From Roseiconus nitratireducens (GTDB lineage Bacteria > Planctomycetota > Planctomycetia > Pirellulales > Pirellulaceae), in assembly GCF_008629675.1 (NCBI RefSeq), contig NZ_VWOX01000030.1:1-36284 (forward strand): a stretch of 36,284 nt of DNA, written 5' to 3'. Each line of letters starts with the position of its first letter. Position 1 is the first letter of the stretch. The notes under the pieces were generated by a model that did no database searches, was not told the DNA's origin, and was given only the letters and a program-made list of their open reading frames with translations. The translations under genes were made by a program, and so were the position numbers. Below are positions 16,386-25,276 of this stretch, in pieces.

Positions 16386-17627
16386 TTACCGGATCCGGAA
16401 GACCTTCAGTTTTTCCAGATCGCGGACCACCAAATGCTCCCCGGCGATTCCCAAATGCGCCCAGGTGTTCTCGCCAACCTTGACCTCGTCTCGAACACGG
16501 AATTCTTCCGAGGTGGCATCGATCGACATCAGCGTGCCAGTCTCAGTGAGCGCCAGCACGGTGGTCGGGTCGGCGATCAGGCTCGCGTACTTTCCGACCG
16601 GACGCGAGGTGAACACCTCCCGTCCAGTGGCGACCTCCAGTGCCGTCATCCGCTCGTTCTTCAGGTGCATGAAGATTCTGTCGGCGGCCAACACCGGTGA
16701 ACTCATGTAGGCCTGCTGCTTCTGTTCCCAGACCAGTGAGACGCGCCACGCGTCAGCGTCCCGGGTAATCTCAAACAGCTGAGACTTCCCGCTGTGCGCC
16801 GACGTGAAGACACGATCGCCGATCGGCAGTGGCGTCAGAATGTTCATCCCGCGGTACGCTTCGATCGGTTCCCGCCACAGCACATCCCCGGATTCCAAGT
16901 TGACCCCGCAAAGTTCCTCGCGAGTTTGCACCAGCAGTTGACGGACCCCGCACAGCGTCGCGATCACGGGACTGGAGAACGCGCCACGAGAGGAGGTGTC
17001 GGCCCCGGCGTTCTCCAGCGTCTTCCAGCGGAGCGATCCATCGGAGAGGGACAGACAGACGGTGGCCCCACCGGTTTGCATGTAAACCCGATCGCCGTCG
17101 ATCAGCGGAGAACAAGACGCCCCGAACATCGGCAACGGGCTCTCCATCGCCTGGACAAAGTCGACTCGCCACTTTTCCTCACCGGTCTGGGGATCCAGGC
17201 ACACCATCACGTCCCGCATGCCCACCACCACCAGGGCGTCGTCGCTGCAGGCGGGGGTGGAACGAATCCAGTCGCCGTTGGCGGCGGCGAAAAAAGGAAC
17301 CGCCATCGACCCGGGCCACTGCGTCGTCCATTGGACCGTGCCATCGGCGATTCGGTACGCGGTCACCCGTTCCAACGAACGGTCCACCGTTTCCGTGGTG
17401 TAGACCAGGCCGTCGTGGATGATCGGGCCGCTGTAGCTGGGAGCATGATCCCTTTCCCAGACCAACTCCAGGTCGCTCAGCGTCTTTGGCAACGCTTCAC
17501 CGTCGGGCGTTCCGTCGCGATGGGGGCCACGCCACTGGTTCCAGCGCGACGGCTCGACGGCGGTCGCGGAAAGCGTCAGGCACAACAGCAGGACAGCGGC
17601 GGCGACGGGTTGGCTGAAGCGAGTCAT
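16386..17627 (-). CDS. Secreted PQQ-like beta-propeller repeat protein
   Basis: The 413-residue product starts at ATG 17627 after a GGAAAG ribosome binding site. An in-frame extension to 17687 lacks such a site. It begins with a signal peptide (MTRFSQPVAAAVLLLCL, cleavage near ATA-VEP). The mature protein opens with WNQWRGPHRDG, the usual planctomycete PQQ-repeat entry motif. Blades with VYTTETVD, DPQTGEEKWRV, SLSDGSLRWKT, NLESGDVLWREP and EVATGREVFTS follow. These WD-like outer strands build a propeller related to BamB and quinoprotein dehydrogenases. Catalytic calcium and PQQ ligands of true dehydrogenases are not evident, so the function is unknown; binding or scaffolding in the periplasm is likely. 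The gene lies 245 bp downstream of rpoD on the same strand. Confidence 0.85.
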   Translation of the reverse strand: MTRFSQPVAAAVLLLCLTLSATAVEPSRWNQWRGPHRDGTPDGEALPKTLSDLELVWERDHAPSYSGPIIHDGLVYTTETVDRSLERVTAYRIADGTVQWTTQWPGSMAVPFFAAANGDWIRSTPACSDDALVVVGMRDVMVCLDPQTGEEKWRVDFVQAMESPLPMFGASCSPLIDGDRVYMQTGGATVCLSLSDGSLRWKTLENAGADTSSRGAFSSPVIATLCGVRQLLVQTREELCGVNLESGDVLWREPIEAYRGMNILTPLPIGDRVFTSAHSGKSQLFEITRDADAWRVSLVWEQKQQAYMSSPVLAADRIFMHLKNERMTALEVATGREVFTSRPVGKYASLIADPTTVLALTETGTLMSIDATSEEFRVRDEVKVGENTWAHLGIAGEHLVVRDLEKLKVFRIR

Positions 17628-17746
17628 TCGTCTTTCCAAGCGGGGAAGCGATCGGTGCGACTTAGCATAGATCGCCGGGAACCCCAACCGAGCACCCCGG
17701 GTGCCGGTCCGCTGTTCGGCAGCTGGCCGAGCGGAAACCCCACATC

Positions 17747-17838
17747 AGCCACCGTCTGGCGACGGTGGCTACGTCCCCCGACCATTCGGAGACGGTGAAC
17801 ACGTCACCCCGACGGTTTGCAGACGGCGTGGACTTGTT
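17747..17838. repeat. Three tandem units of about 30 bp with palindromic cores
   Basis: Three similar units begin at 17751, 17781 and 17812. They share the pattern AC(C/G)-GT-TGG/TGC-GACGG, then ACGTC and a C-run. The first carries a perfect 10-bp hairpin, AGCCACCGTC (17747-17756), loop TGGC, then GACGGTGGCT (17761-17770). The units lie downstream of rpoD and upstream of the PQQ gene. There is no T-tract, so this looks like a repeat element and not a standard terminator. Confidence 0.6.
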
Positions 17839-17872
17839 GCGAGATTCCCGCTTCGCAATGGACGCTGGTCCG

Positions 17873-19591
17873 TCAGGCAGCCACTTCGATGAATGACGCC
17901 AACCGATCTGCCCGGCTGGGGCTTTGCAGCTTCGCCACTGCCTTGGCTTCGATCTGACGCACACGTTCGCGTGTGACTTTGAAGATGCGGCCACATTCTT
18001 CCAGCGTGTAGCTGTAGCCGTCCACCAAACCGTATCGCAAGCGGATGATTTCGCGTTCGCGGTACGTCAGCGTCTTGAGCAACTCGTCGATCTTTTGCCG
18101 CAGCACACCACCGGCGGCCATGCGGACCGGATTCAGGCTGTCGTTGTCCTCAACAAACTCGCCAAAGCTGCTGTCTTCCCCTTCACCGACGGGACGGTCC
18201 AGGCTGACCGGGTGCCGTCCGATGTCCATCACGCGTTGGACTTCGTCCAGGGGCACTTCGGTCGCTAGCGAAATCTCTTCGTACGTCGGTTCGCGGCGCA
18301 GCTGCTGGGTGAGTTTCTTCTGGGCCTGGCGGAGTTTGCTGAGCACGTCGATCATGTGGACCGGGATCCGGATCGTGCGAGCCTGATCGGCGATCGCACG
18401 TGTGATGGCCTGGCGAATCCACCAGGTTGCGTAGGTGCTGAATTTGAATCCGCGTCGATATTCGTATTTGTCCACCGCCCGCATCAGACCCGTGTTGCCT
18501 TCCTGGATCAGGTCCAGAAATGACAATCCTCGGTTGCGGTATTTCTTCGCGATCGAAACCACCAGGCGAAGATTTCCGCTGCTGAGTTCTCGTTTGGTGG
18601 CTTCGAAGCGTTCGAAGTGGGCGCGAGCGCGCGTGACCCGCTTGTGCAGACTTTCCGGAGTCTCCTGGGTCAGCATCATCAACTCGCGAAGCTCTTGCCG
18701 CAGATCGGCCGCTTCGTCACGGCTCACGGCGTCGTTGCCCAACTCGGCAAGGCGCGAACGGATGAAATTCATTCGCTTGGAAAACTCTTCCAATCGGTCC
18801 AACATGGGCGTCACCCGCCGGCTGCGAAGGCTGAGTTCTTCAACTAGCTCCAGACATTTTCGTCGCCGGGCGATGAACCGCCGTCGGACCTCGGCTTTCA
18901 GACGCGGCGGTGTACTTTTACGAACCAGCAGTTCGAAGTCTTCACGATTCTGTGCAATCAGGGTGTCCAGGGTCCGCAGGTTATGCGGCATGCGTGCCGA
19001 CACCTGTTCCTTGGTCAGGTGTTCGGTGAGCGAAACTTTGATGGTGCGATCAAAAGGCAGCTCGCCTTCGTGCACGCGATGCAACACCTCAACGGTGTGC
19101 CGCAACGCGTAGTCGGACTCCAGCAAGGAACGGCGGAATTGGCGCCGCGTGACTTCGATCTTCTTCGCCAATGAGATTTCTTCTTCGCGGCTGAGCAGCG
19201 GAATCTCGGCCATTTGGCTGAGGTACATCCGGATCGGATCGTCGCTGGCCTTGGGCATGTCCACGCTAGCCAGTTCGTCGGCGGTGGCGGCACCGGGCAG
19301 ATCGTCATCGGGCAGGGGAACTTCAACCGGATCGTCCTCGCACGGTTCGGCGGTGGCGATCTCGCGCAGGCTGCGGACCTTCGGTTGCGGCTTGCGGGGA
19401 CGACCGGCGGCGGCCGCCGGGTTGTCGACCAATTGAATCCTGAAACGTTCGATGGCTTCGATCAGCCGATTGAGTTTTTGCGGGCTGCCGTCTTCATCAG
19501 GCAGATACGCGTTGATTTCGTCGTAGGTCAGACATCCTTGTTCGTGACTACGGGCGACCAATTCGGCCAATTCTCGATCCATCAAAAGCAT
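17873..19591 (-). CDS. rpoD: RNA polymerase primary sigma factor (RpoD)
   Basis: The 572-residue product shows the complete sigma70 layout. Region 1.1-like sequence covers about 1-60 (LTYDEINAYLP). Region 1.2 is about 112-160 (DPIRMYLSQMAEIPLLSREEE), followed by a non-conserved insert at about 165-320. Region 2 includes NLRLVVSIAKKYRNRGLSF, DLIQEGNTGLMRAVDKY and FKFSTYATWWIRQAI. Regions 3 and 4 have TYREREIIRLRYGL and the helix-turn-helix VTRERVRQIEAKA. Region 1.1 and the insert mark it as the housekeeping factor and not an alternative sigma. ATG 19591 is preceded by GAGG at a good distance; ATG 19582 is also in frame. It follows dnaG by 167 bp, the dnaG-rpoD pairing of the classical macromolecular synthesis cluster. 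Confidence 0.95.
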   Translation of the reverse strand: MLLMDRELAELVARSHEQGCLTYDEINAYLPDEDGSPQKLNRLIEAIERFRIQLVDNPAAAAGRPRKPQPKVRSLREIATAEPCEDDPVEVPLPDDDLPGAATADELASVDMPKASDDPIRMYLSQMAEIPLLSREEEISLAKKIEVTRRQFRRSLLESDYALRHTVEVLHRVHEGELPFDRTIKVSLTEHLTKEQVSARMPHNLRTLDTLIAQNREDFELLVRKSTPPRLKAEVRRRFIARRRKCLELVEELSLRSRRVTPMLDRLEEFSKRMNFIRSRLAELGNDAVSRDEAADLRQELRELMMLTQETPESLHKRVTRARAHFERFEATKRELSSGNLRLVVSIAKKYRNRGLSFLDLIQEGNTGLMRAVDKYEYRRGFKFSTYATWWIRQAITRAIADQARTIRIPVHMIDVLSKLRQAQKKLTQQLRREPTYEEISLATEVPLDEVQRVMDIGRHPVSLDRPVGEGEDSSFGEFVEDNDSLNPVRMAAGGVLRQKIDELLKTLTYREREIIRLRYGLVDGYSYTLEECGRIFKVTRERVRQIEAKAVAKLQSPSRADRLASFIEVAA

Positions 19592-19758
19592 GATTCAAAA
19601 CCTCGTGTTTGAGTCCGCCCATCGTGGGCGTGGGGGTTGGGTCTGGTCGTCGCGGCTGGCAATCGCCGCGGCTGTGAAATCCATTTCTCGCCGGCATCCT
19701 CCGGTACGGGTCGTTGGCGCTGCGGAACACCGCGGGCCCGGTCTGTGACAGTTCCTCC

Positions 19759-21822
19759 TTAACGGTTGAATTGCTGACGGTGGCGTTCGCCGTCAAAGAG
19801 CTGTTTCAAAAGGGCCAGTTCTTCGGACTCATCCAAGCCCGCCGATTCGATGATCGCGATCTGGCGTTGTTTTTCGGCGATGTTCTGGCGGCGGTGATAC
19901 TGCTCCAATATCGCTTGGAACCTGTCCTCCGGCGACACGGTGACCTTGCCTTCCCGCTGGGCGACGCGGAACTGCAACGTGACGACCTCGTTCTTCAAGA
20001 AGTCGTTTTCCAACAGCAGCAGCAAATTCTCCACACCCAAATCGTGCCCGGCCAGATCCAGGTCCTGGTACCCGGACAGCAACATCTTCGCGGTGAGGGA
20101 ATCGAACCACTCCGGATCAATCGCTTCCACGGCGCGGGCGGCGACTTCCGTCGATTCGATCATCGTTTCAAACAGTTCTCGGTCGATGCCGCTGAGCGGT
20201 TCTTCACGATCCTTTCGAGATGCGACATTTCCGCGACCGGCATCGCGCCGCGAACCGGGCTCAGAACCGGCTTGGCCCGAAGCAAATGGATCCGCGGCAA
20301 ACGAATCAAACGAGCCGGGCAATTCCGCATCTGGATCGCATTCGGCCAGCAAACGATTCGGATCGATCGGCTCGGCGTCGCGGCGGTTGGGCGGCCCCAC
20401 CTTCGAGTTGTTTGCGGAAGCAGGTCCGGGCCCCGGTGTGTTCCGGCTGGGCGGATTGCGGAACCGGGCGGCTTTCTGCCGACGCGCTGATTCGTCGGAC
20501 CGTTTTTCCACCAACCGCTGTTCCAAACGATCGGTTCCAATCCCAAAGGTTCGCGACAGCCGCAACAGAATTTGATCCTGTTTCAGCGGGTCCATTCTGG
20601 GAGCCTTGGCCAAGATCTCGGTCATCGTATCGATCGCCCGCATCACCGCGTGGGTGTCGTGCGTCACGTCGATTCCTGCGGTCAAAGAACTCAGCTTGTG
20701 CTCCAGGGCGTCCGGTGCGTGATCAACGAGCCGTTGCATCGCTTCGGCGCCATGTTCTTGCAGATAGTCGGCCGGATCCATTCCGTCGGGAAGTGTCAAA
20801 ATGCGGAGATCGGCTTCCGCTTTGACAAATAATTCCAACACCTCATCGGCCCGCCGCTGTCCGGCCTGGTCCCCGTCGAGCACCAGGACCACGCGGCTTG
20901 CCAACCGTTTCAATAGTTTGACGTGCGCTTCGCCCAACGCGGTACCTAGCACGGCGACGACCGGATCGATTCCCGATTGCCGCGCCGCGATCACGTCGGT
21001 GTACCCCTCCATGACCAACGCTTGGCCGCCTTTGCGAATCGCCTCGCGTGCCAGCTGCAAGCCATACAGCTGCTGCGATTTGCGGAACAGCTTGGTTTCC
21101 GGACCGTTGATGTACTTGCCACCGGCGTGATCGCCGTGTCGCTCGGCGATGGCGGGGATCAAGCGGCCGCCCATCGAAATGGGACGATTCTGCATGTCGT
21201 GAATCGGAAACATCAATCGACCACGAAACAGATCGTAGGACCCTTTTCCGGACTGGCGCTGCAGCGCGACGCCGCAGGCGACAGCGATGTCAGGCTGGAA
21301 CCGGTTGCGTTGCAGCAATCCGGTAGCGAAATCCCACTGATCGGGAGCAAACCCGATCCGGAACAACTGTCGATGCTCGTCGTCGATGCCGCGTTCCGCC
21401 AGGTAGTCACGCGCGATTCTCGCATCATCAGTGCGGGGCGCGTCCAATTGTTCAAAGTAGGCGTCGCACACCAACTTGACGGCGGCCAGCAGGGTTGCCT
21501 TGTCGTCCTTGGACCCCGCTTCGGCCTTCGGCCCGACTTTGTATTCAATGCCCGCTTGCTCGGCCAACATTCGGAGCGCCGTGGGGAAGTCCACCCCGTC
21601 GCGCCGCATCACAAAACTGAACACGTCGCCACCGATATCGCAAACCCAACACTTCCAGGTTTGACGTTCACGATTGATGGTCAGAGAGGGTGACCGATCG
21701 TCGTGCCAGGGGCAGCGTGCCGCGAGCAACCTTCCTTTGGGCACGACCGTCAACGACGCACCGATCACGTCGACCAGGTCGACCGCAGTGCGCACTCGTT
21801 CTTTCAGGTCGAAGTCCAACAT
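19759..21822 (-). CDS. dnaG: DNA primase
   Basis: The 687-residue product starts at ATG 21822 (MLDFDLKERVR). The frame extends 24 codons upstream, but those residues are not family-like. The N-terminal CHC2 zinc domain has Cys37-His40 (CPWH) and Cys58-Cys61 (CWVC). The catalytic core follows with LFRGRLMFPIHD and KYINGPETKLF. The TOPRIM fold has Glu272 in MEGYTDVIAA and the DxD pair Asp316/Asp318 in VVLVLDGDQAG. A low-complexity, proline- and serine-rich linker (about 460-540) separates the core from a C-terminal helicase-interaction-like domain. DnaG lays the RNA primers for replication. The gene is upstream of rpoD on the same strand. Confidence 0.95.
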   Translation of the reverse strand: MLDFDLKERVRTAVDLVDVIGASLTVVPKGRLLAARCPWHDDRSPSLTINRERQTWKCWVCDIGGDVFSFVMRRDGVDFPTALRMLAEQAGIEYKVGPKAEAGSKDDKATLLAAVKLVCDAYFEQLDAPRTDDARIARDYLAERGIDDEHRQLFRIGFAPDQWDFATGLLQRNRFQPDIAVACGVALQRQSGKGSYDLFRGRLMFPIHDMQNRPISMGGRLIPAIAERHGDHAGGKYINGPETKLFRKSQQLYGLQLAREAIRKGGQALVMEGYTDVIAARQSGIDPVVAVLGTALGEAHVKLLKRLASRVVLVLDGDQAGQRRADEVLELFVKAEADLRILTLPDGMDPADYLQEHGAEAMQRLVDHAPDALEHKLSSLTAGIDVTHDTHAVMRAIDTMTEILAKAPRMDPLKQDQILLRLSRTFGIGTDRLEQRLVEKRSDESARRQKAARFRNPPSRNTPGPGPASANNSKVGPPNRRDAEPIDPNRLLAECDPDAELPGSFDSFAADPFASGQAGSEPGSRRDAGRGNVASRKDREEPLSGIDRELFETMIESTEVAARAVEAIDPEWFDSLTAKMLLSGYQDLDLAGHDLGVENLLLLLENDFLKNEVVTLQFRVAQREGKVTVSPEDRFQAILEQYHRRQNIAEKQRQIAIIESAGLDESEELALLKQLFDGERHRQQFNR

Positions 21823-22546
21823 AACGGACAAAGCGACTCGCTTGGAAAGTCCATGCAGATTCCACGGGAATCCGCGCGGCATTGGCGAAACCATCCGGAT
21901 CGGTCGACTCGTGCCAGGGTCCCGAACAAGTCAGGCCGTGGCAAAGGCTTTCTCCAGAAAACCATTCGAGCAAATTTCGATCACACGCACTCCGTTGCAG
22001 CGTAACAAATTTTGCGTCCCCGACAGAGCGAGCCGCCTTTGTTTCGCCACGAGCGGGGAGGAGTTTCACGACACGACGATTTCGCGTCAAGATCAGTTTC
22101 ACGACCGTCTCTGGTCGCAGCTGAATTTTGCCAAGTCGGGCCGACCGCCCGGTGGCCCGGATGCAATGTGGTCCGGCACTGCTTTCCAGCTGAAAATCGG
22201 CCGCCAACGGCTGAATCATTGGGCGGCAGTGTCGCGTGCTGGCGGCGACGCGTCTCGGCAACGCGACACGCCATTGAGCGACAAAAATCCGATCCAGACC
22301 GGGATCGGCCCAAAGCCGAAAAGTTTTTTGATTGGCGGGATCCGTTCGCCATCTATAATCTGCCGCCACGGCGAAGGATCGTCGATTCGCGGCTTGGCGG
22401 AACTGCACCGGCGATCCATCTCGGCAATCCGGCAATCCATCTTGGCGAGTTTGCCGACGTCACGATGTGGGCATGCCAGCCCCCTCGGGGAGACGGGCGG
22501 TGCCGGCGGCAGTCCGCGGAGATCTCCCCCCACGTTCATCCACACC
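21823..22546. other. Long gene-free stretch between divergent dnaG and the membrane-protein gene
   Basis: This stretch is 724 bp. The plus-strand frame of the downstream membrane protein is open through all of it, but the predicted residues are Arg/Ser rich, lack any fold and partly lie antisense to dnaG, so I do not call coding. Two AAATTT motifs lie near 21970 and 22010 on the dnaG side. A plus-strand promoter candidate lies at 22332-22359. Short direct repeats (CGGCAATC at 22421-22440) follow it. Otherwise nothing recognised. Confidence 0.4.
22332..22359 (+). promoter_or_regulatory. Probable sigma70-type promoter for the membrane-protein gene
   Basis: A perfect -10 hexamer TATAAT (22354-22359) lies 16 bp after TTGGCG (22332-22337), a partial -35. 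An alternative TTGATT at 22328 is 20 bp away and less likely. Use of this promoter would give a leader of about 180 nt before ATG 22547. Confidence 0.5.
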
Positions 22547-23746
22547 ATGCCCGCCTTTGACATCGATTCGCAGCGCCCCGGCGGCTCCTTCGATCCCGAC
22601 CCCTCCGAGGGTTGGTCGATGCCGCTGGGCAGCCTCGGCGGCATCCGCTTTTTTATCTCTTACGCCGTCTTCGTCGCCCTGGCCGTGCTGGGTGGTCTGG
22701 TCGCAATGGTCCAGAATCGCCCGGGTAACGGGGACCTGCCCGCGGTGACCCTGCTGGCAGTCGCCATTTGGATGACGGGCTGGATGGTACAGCTGATCGT
22801 CCAGTTGACCTTGCACCTGGGCACCTCGGCCAAAAGCGAATCGATCACCATCGGGCTGCTGGGGATCGAACTGGCCAACCCGCTGTATCGGCGCCAGACC
22901 TGGTCGGCGATCGCCGTCCTGGCGTCAGCCGTCCTGACACTGGCCGCATTGTTTCTGTTTGGGCTCGGTTGCCTGTGCCTTCACATGGTTCACCAATTTG
23001 CGGATCCATGGCAGTGGTCGACTTGGGCTGGCGAATTGTCCGACCCGAGCTTTGGGCTGGCCTCGGTCACCAACGGCTACCTGACGGCGGCGTGGCTGTT
23101 CTGGATCCAAGCCGCCTGCCAGGCGTTTCCGCTTCCACACAACCTGGGACGCGGTGCCACCGCTTCGGTGATCACGTTGTTGTCGCCCCACGCCGATGGT
23201 GTCTTACAGTTGCGACTGCTACGCCGCACGATTCGCCTGATTTCAATCGCGACAATGGTGATCGCGATGGCAACGATGATCGCCGACGCGGACGTCTTTC
23301 TGCCTCGCTGGCCGATTCTGGTCGTCCTGTCATTGCTGCTGTGGATCTCTTCGGCCAACCGTGACCTGGGAGACTGGGTGGCGTCCATTCGGGTCGCCCA
23401 AGCCGGTCGAAGCGATCATCCTTTCAAACCGACAACCGACGCTGCGGCATCCGAGGCCGCGGCGGAACCCTTGACGCTTCCTCGCACGACCCGGCGCGGT
23501 TGGATGACGGGACTGGCCGACTCCGTGCGGTTGCGGCACCGGCGGCGAAGAGCTCGCGCCGCCCTGGACCGCGAACGCGCCGAGGCCCGTGACGCATTTC
23601 GCTTGGATCAGGTGCTGAAGATCGTTAGCGAACAGGGAACTGACGGATTAAATGCCGAAGATCGGGCGTTGCTAAAACGCGTCAGCGAGAACCTTCGGCG
23701 ACGGCGAGAGCAGGAAGCAAGGATGCGTTCCGAAGACGGATCCTGA
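22547..23746 (+). CDS. Multi-pass membrane protein resembling a degenerate site-2 protease (M50), with DUF6576-like C-terminus
   Basis: The 399-residue product starts at ATG 22547. Residues 26-47 (MPLGSLGGIRFFISYAVFV) look like the entry of planctomycete site-2 proteases. At the place of the zinc helix, residues about 80-96 read MVQLIVQLTLHLGTSAK, with no HEXXH. At the place of the third motif (family form PAFPLDGGR), residues 192-202 read QAFPLPHNLGR, lacking the aspartate. Five to six membrane helices are visible. A basic linker (about 325-345) leads to DQVLKIVSEQGTDGLNAEDRALLKR, close to the DUF6576 tail found on rhomboids and site-2 proteases. The arrangement suggests an inactive pseudoprotease that could bind substrates or partners. 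The homology is my reading of position and shape, not a search result. Confidence 0.65.
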   Translation: MPAFDIDSQRPGGSFDPDPSEGWSMPLGSLGGIRFFISYAVFVALAVLGGLVAMVQNRPGNGDLPAVTLLAVAIWMTGWMVQLIVQLTLHLGTSAKSESITIGLLGIELANPLYRRQTWSAIAVLASAVLTLAALFLFGLGCLCLHMVHQFADPWQWSTWAGELSDPSFGLASVTNGYLTAAWLFWIQAACQAFPLPHNLGRGATASVITLLSPHADGVLQLRLLRRTIRLISIATMVIAMATMIADADVFLPRWPILVVLSLLLWISSANRDLGDWVASIRVAQAGRSDHPFKPTTDAAASEAAAEPLTLPRTTRRGWMTGLADSVRLRHRRRRARAALDRERAEARDAFRLDQVLKIVSEQGTDGLNAEDRALLKRVSENLRRRREQEARMRSEDGS

Positions 23747-23914
23747 CCACCCGGCCTCGGCTCTTGATGCCAACCGACGCCGACCTCCGCGGGCACACAC
23801 TCGGTGCGAAACGCACGCTTCACCGGCCTCAGGCACAATCCGGGCTGTCCACTTCCTGGATCGCCATCTCACGATCGGAATCGGTCTCACGATGAACTTG
23901 CGTCCGCCGTTCCG

Positions 23915-24943
23915 TTATCGGTGGGTCGACCGATGCGGATCGTCGGCAGATTCATTCGGTGACACGTTGGCCATCCGGCGGAAGGCGTGGCCGGCCAACG
24001 CTCCGGCGGCTCGCCCGTAGACGCTCCCCCCGGGGACAAACCCCAGCGCCTGAGCTCCCAAAGTGCCCGCAAAGTCTGGGTACAGGATCCGCTTGGCTTC
24101 CGCCAATGCAGCCGGGTCGCCGCTTTGTTTCAGGTACCGCAACACTTCCCGGTTGGCCAGCGTTTCGTGCCACAATCCGATCACGGGTGCATTCTGAAAC
24201 GACACGTAGGTGCCTTGATAGGTCCGTCGGTGCACATCCTTCGCGTACGCCGCCTTGACCAAGCCCAGTGAGGGAATGTCGGAGTACAAGTGCAGGGAGT
24301 CCGTAAAGGGACTGTACCAATCACCGCCGACCAATCGCCCGGGAACCAGCGTGTATTTCAGCCAATCGTACGTCCCGATGGTGTACTTCCAGGGAGCAGC
24401 CATCCGCTTGTTGGCGACCAGCCGCCGCCATTCGCCCAAGGGGTCGTATTGATTGGACCGCACCAGCACAGAATCCAACTGGTGGTTGCGCAAGTAGGAA
24501 AGGACCTGTCGCTCGGTCTGGGGGCTGATCCGATGGTTGTCGGCGCGCTTGTCCCACAACGCAATCTTATTGATGAAACCCAACGTGGAAGCCGTCTCAT
24601 CGAGAAGCTTGATGCGGCGCCCGCGCACCAACCGGGGTGATGGGCCGCCCGTCCAGCCGTCACACGAATCGACGTCTGCATCGCCCAACCACGCGTCGCA
24701 CGACGTGATGTCATCGCAAGTCGTGCCATCACATGAAAGCGACGCACGGCTTTCCAATCCCGGTGCGGCATCGCAGCACCCGTCGTACTGCTTGCCGGTC
24801 AAATGACATCCGGTCGACAACCCCAGAACCAGCCAGCACCCCATCAGCAGGCCGGCTCGGGCCACCCCGCCGCAGAGACGTTCGACCGCGAACGATGTCG
24901 CGCATCGACCGGTACGTGCGTTTCTCGAGTGATTCGGTGACAT
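23915..24943 (-). CDS. Cysteine-rich probable exported lipoprotein of unknown function
   Basis: The 342-residue product starts at ATG 24943. A hydrophobic segment (about 29-45) ends in LSTGC (Cys46), close to but not a perfect lipobox. Residues 55-95 form an acidic, cysteine-rich stretch with five CD motifs (CCDAA, CDGTT, CDDIT, CDAWL, CDGWT). The remaining part looks globular, with FINKIALWDKRADNHRI, LVRSNQYDPLGEWRRL, GGDWYSPFTDSLHLYSD and VHRRTYQGTYVSFQNAPVIGLWHETLANREV. I do not recognise a named family. The last 50 residues are Gly/Ala rich and could insert in a membrane. It is divergent from the M24 peptidase gene, and two tandem dyad sites lie 60-101 bp upstream of its start, so it may be regulated. 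Confidence 0.65.
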   Translation of the reverse strand: MSPNHSRNARTGRCATSFAVERLCGGVARAGLLMGCWLVLGLSTGCHLTGKQYDGCCDAAPGLESRASLSCDGTTCDDITSCDAWLGDADVDSCDGWTGGPSPRLVRGRRIKLLDETASTLGFINKIALWDKRADNHRISPQTERQVLSYLRNHQLDSVLVRSNQYDPLGEWRRLVANKRMAAPWKYTIGTYDWLKYTLVPGRLVGGDWYSPFTDSLHLYSDIPSLGLVKAAYAKDVHRRTYQGTYVSFQNAPVIGLWHETLANREVLRYLKQSGDPAALAEAKRILYPDFAGTLGAQALGFVPGGSVYGRAAGALAGHAFRRMANVSPNESADDPHRSTHR

Positions 24944-25276
24944 GATGTGAGTTTTTAGCGCTCGGATAACTTGGATCGCAGATCGGCAGGTGTCGCGTCG
25001 CTTTTCCGTTGAGTGATCTCAGCTTTCCGTTGAGTAATCTCAGCGGACGGGCCGCCGTGAAACACTGGCGTGAAACCGAAACGAACGTCGCGTTTTGTCC
25101 GCGGTGTGTCCGTCTGTCCATTCAGCAAACCCCTTCGGCATCTGAACCTGCCTGTCGTGACGATTTCGCGCTTCGTCCCTATGATCCGATGCCTTCGTAG
25201 GCGATATGATGAAATCTGGCCGAAAACCCTGATGTGGGATTTCGGCTCCCGCGAATCTCACCAGGAGCCAGTAGCA
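24944..25276. other. Divergent intergenic region with tandem dyad sites
   Basis: This 333-bp gap separates the minus-strand lipoprotein gene and the plus-strand M24 gene. It holds two adjacent 21-bp repeats (25003-25044), annotated separately. The right half (25060-25260) is open in the M24 frame but lacks a ribosome binding site or family residues. No firm -35/-10 pair was found. Confidence 0.4.
25003..25044. promoter_or_regulatory. Two tandem 21-bp operator-like repeats
   Basis: Units 25003-25023 and 25024-25044 read TTTCCGTTGAG-T-R-ATCTCAGC, identical except G/A at one position. Each carries a dyad TGAG-N4-CTCA. Their centres are 21 bp apart, two helical turns, so two dimers would bind the same DNA face. 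The regulator is unknown. Confidence 0.55.

Noticed and set aside
17747..17770. Perfect 10-bp hairpin as rpoD terminator
   Set aside because: There is no T-tract on the minus strand, and it is part of a three-unit repeat array.
17751..17838. CRISPR array
   Set aside because: Only three imperfect units in direct contact, with no unique spacers and no cas genes.
19754..19759. Perfect AGGAGG just after the dnaG stop on the minus strand
   Set aside because: No ATG, GTG or TTG lies at a usable distance, so no small gene between dnaG and rpoD could be supported.
21674..22546. Long open frame continuous with the membrane-protein gene
   Set aside because: It lies partly antisense to the conserved dnaG N-terminus, is Arg/Ser rich without a fold, and the TATAAT promoter lies inside it.
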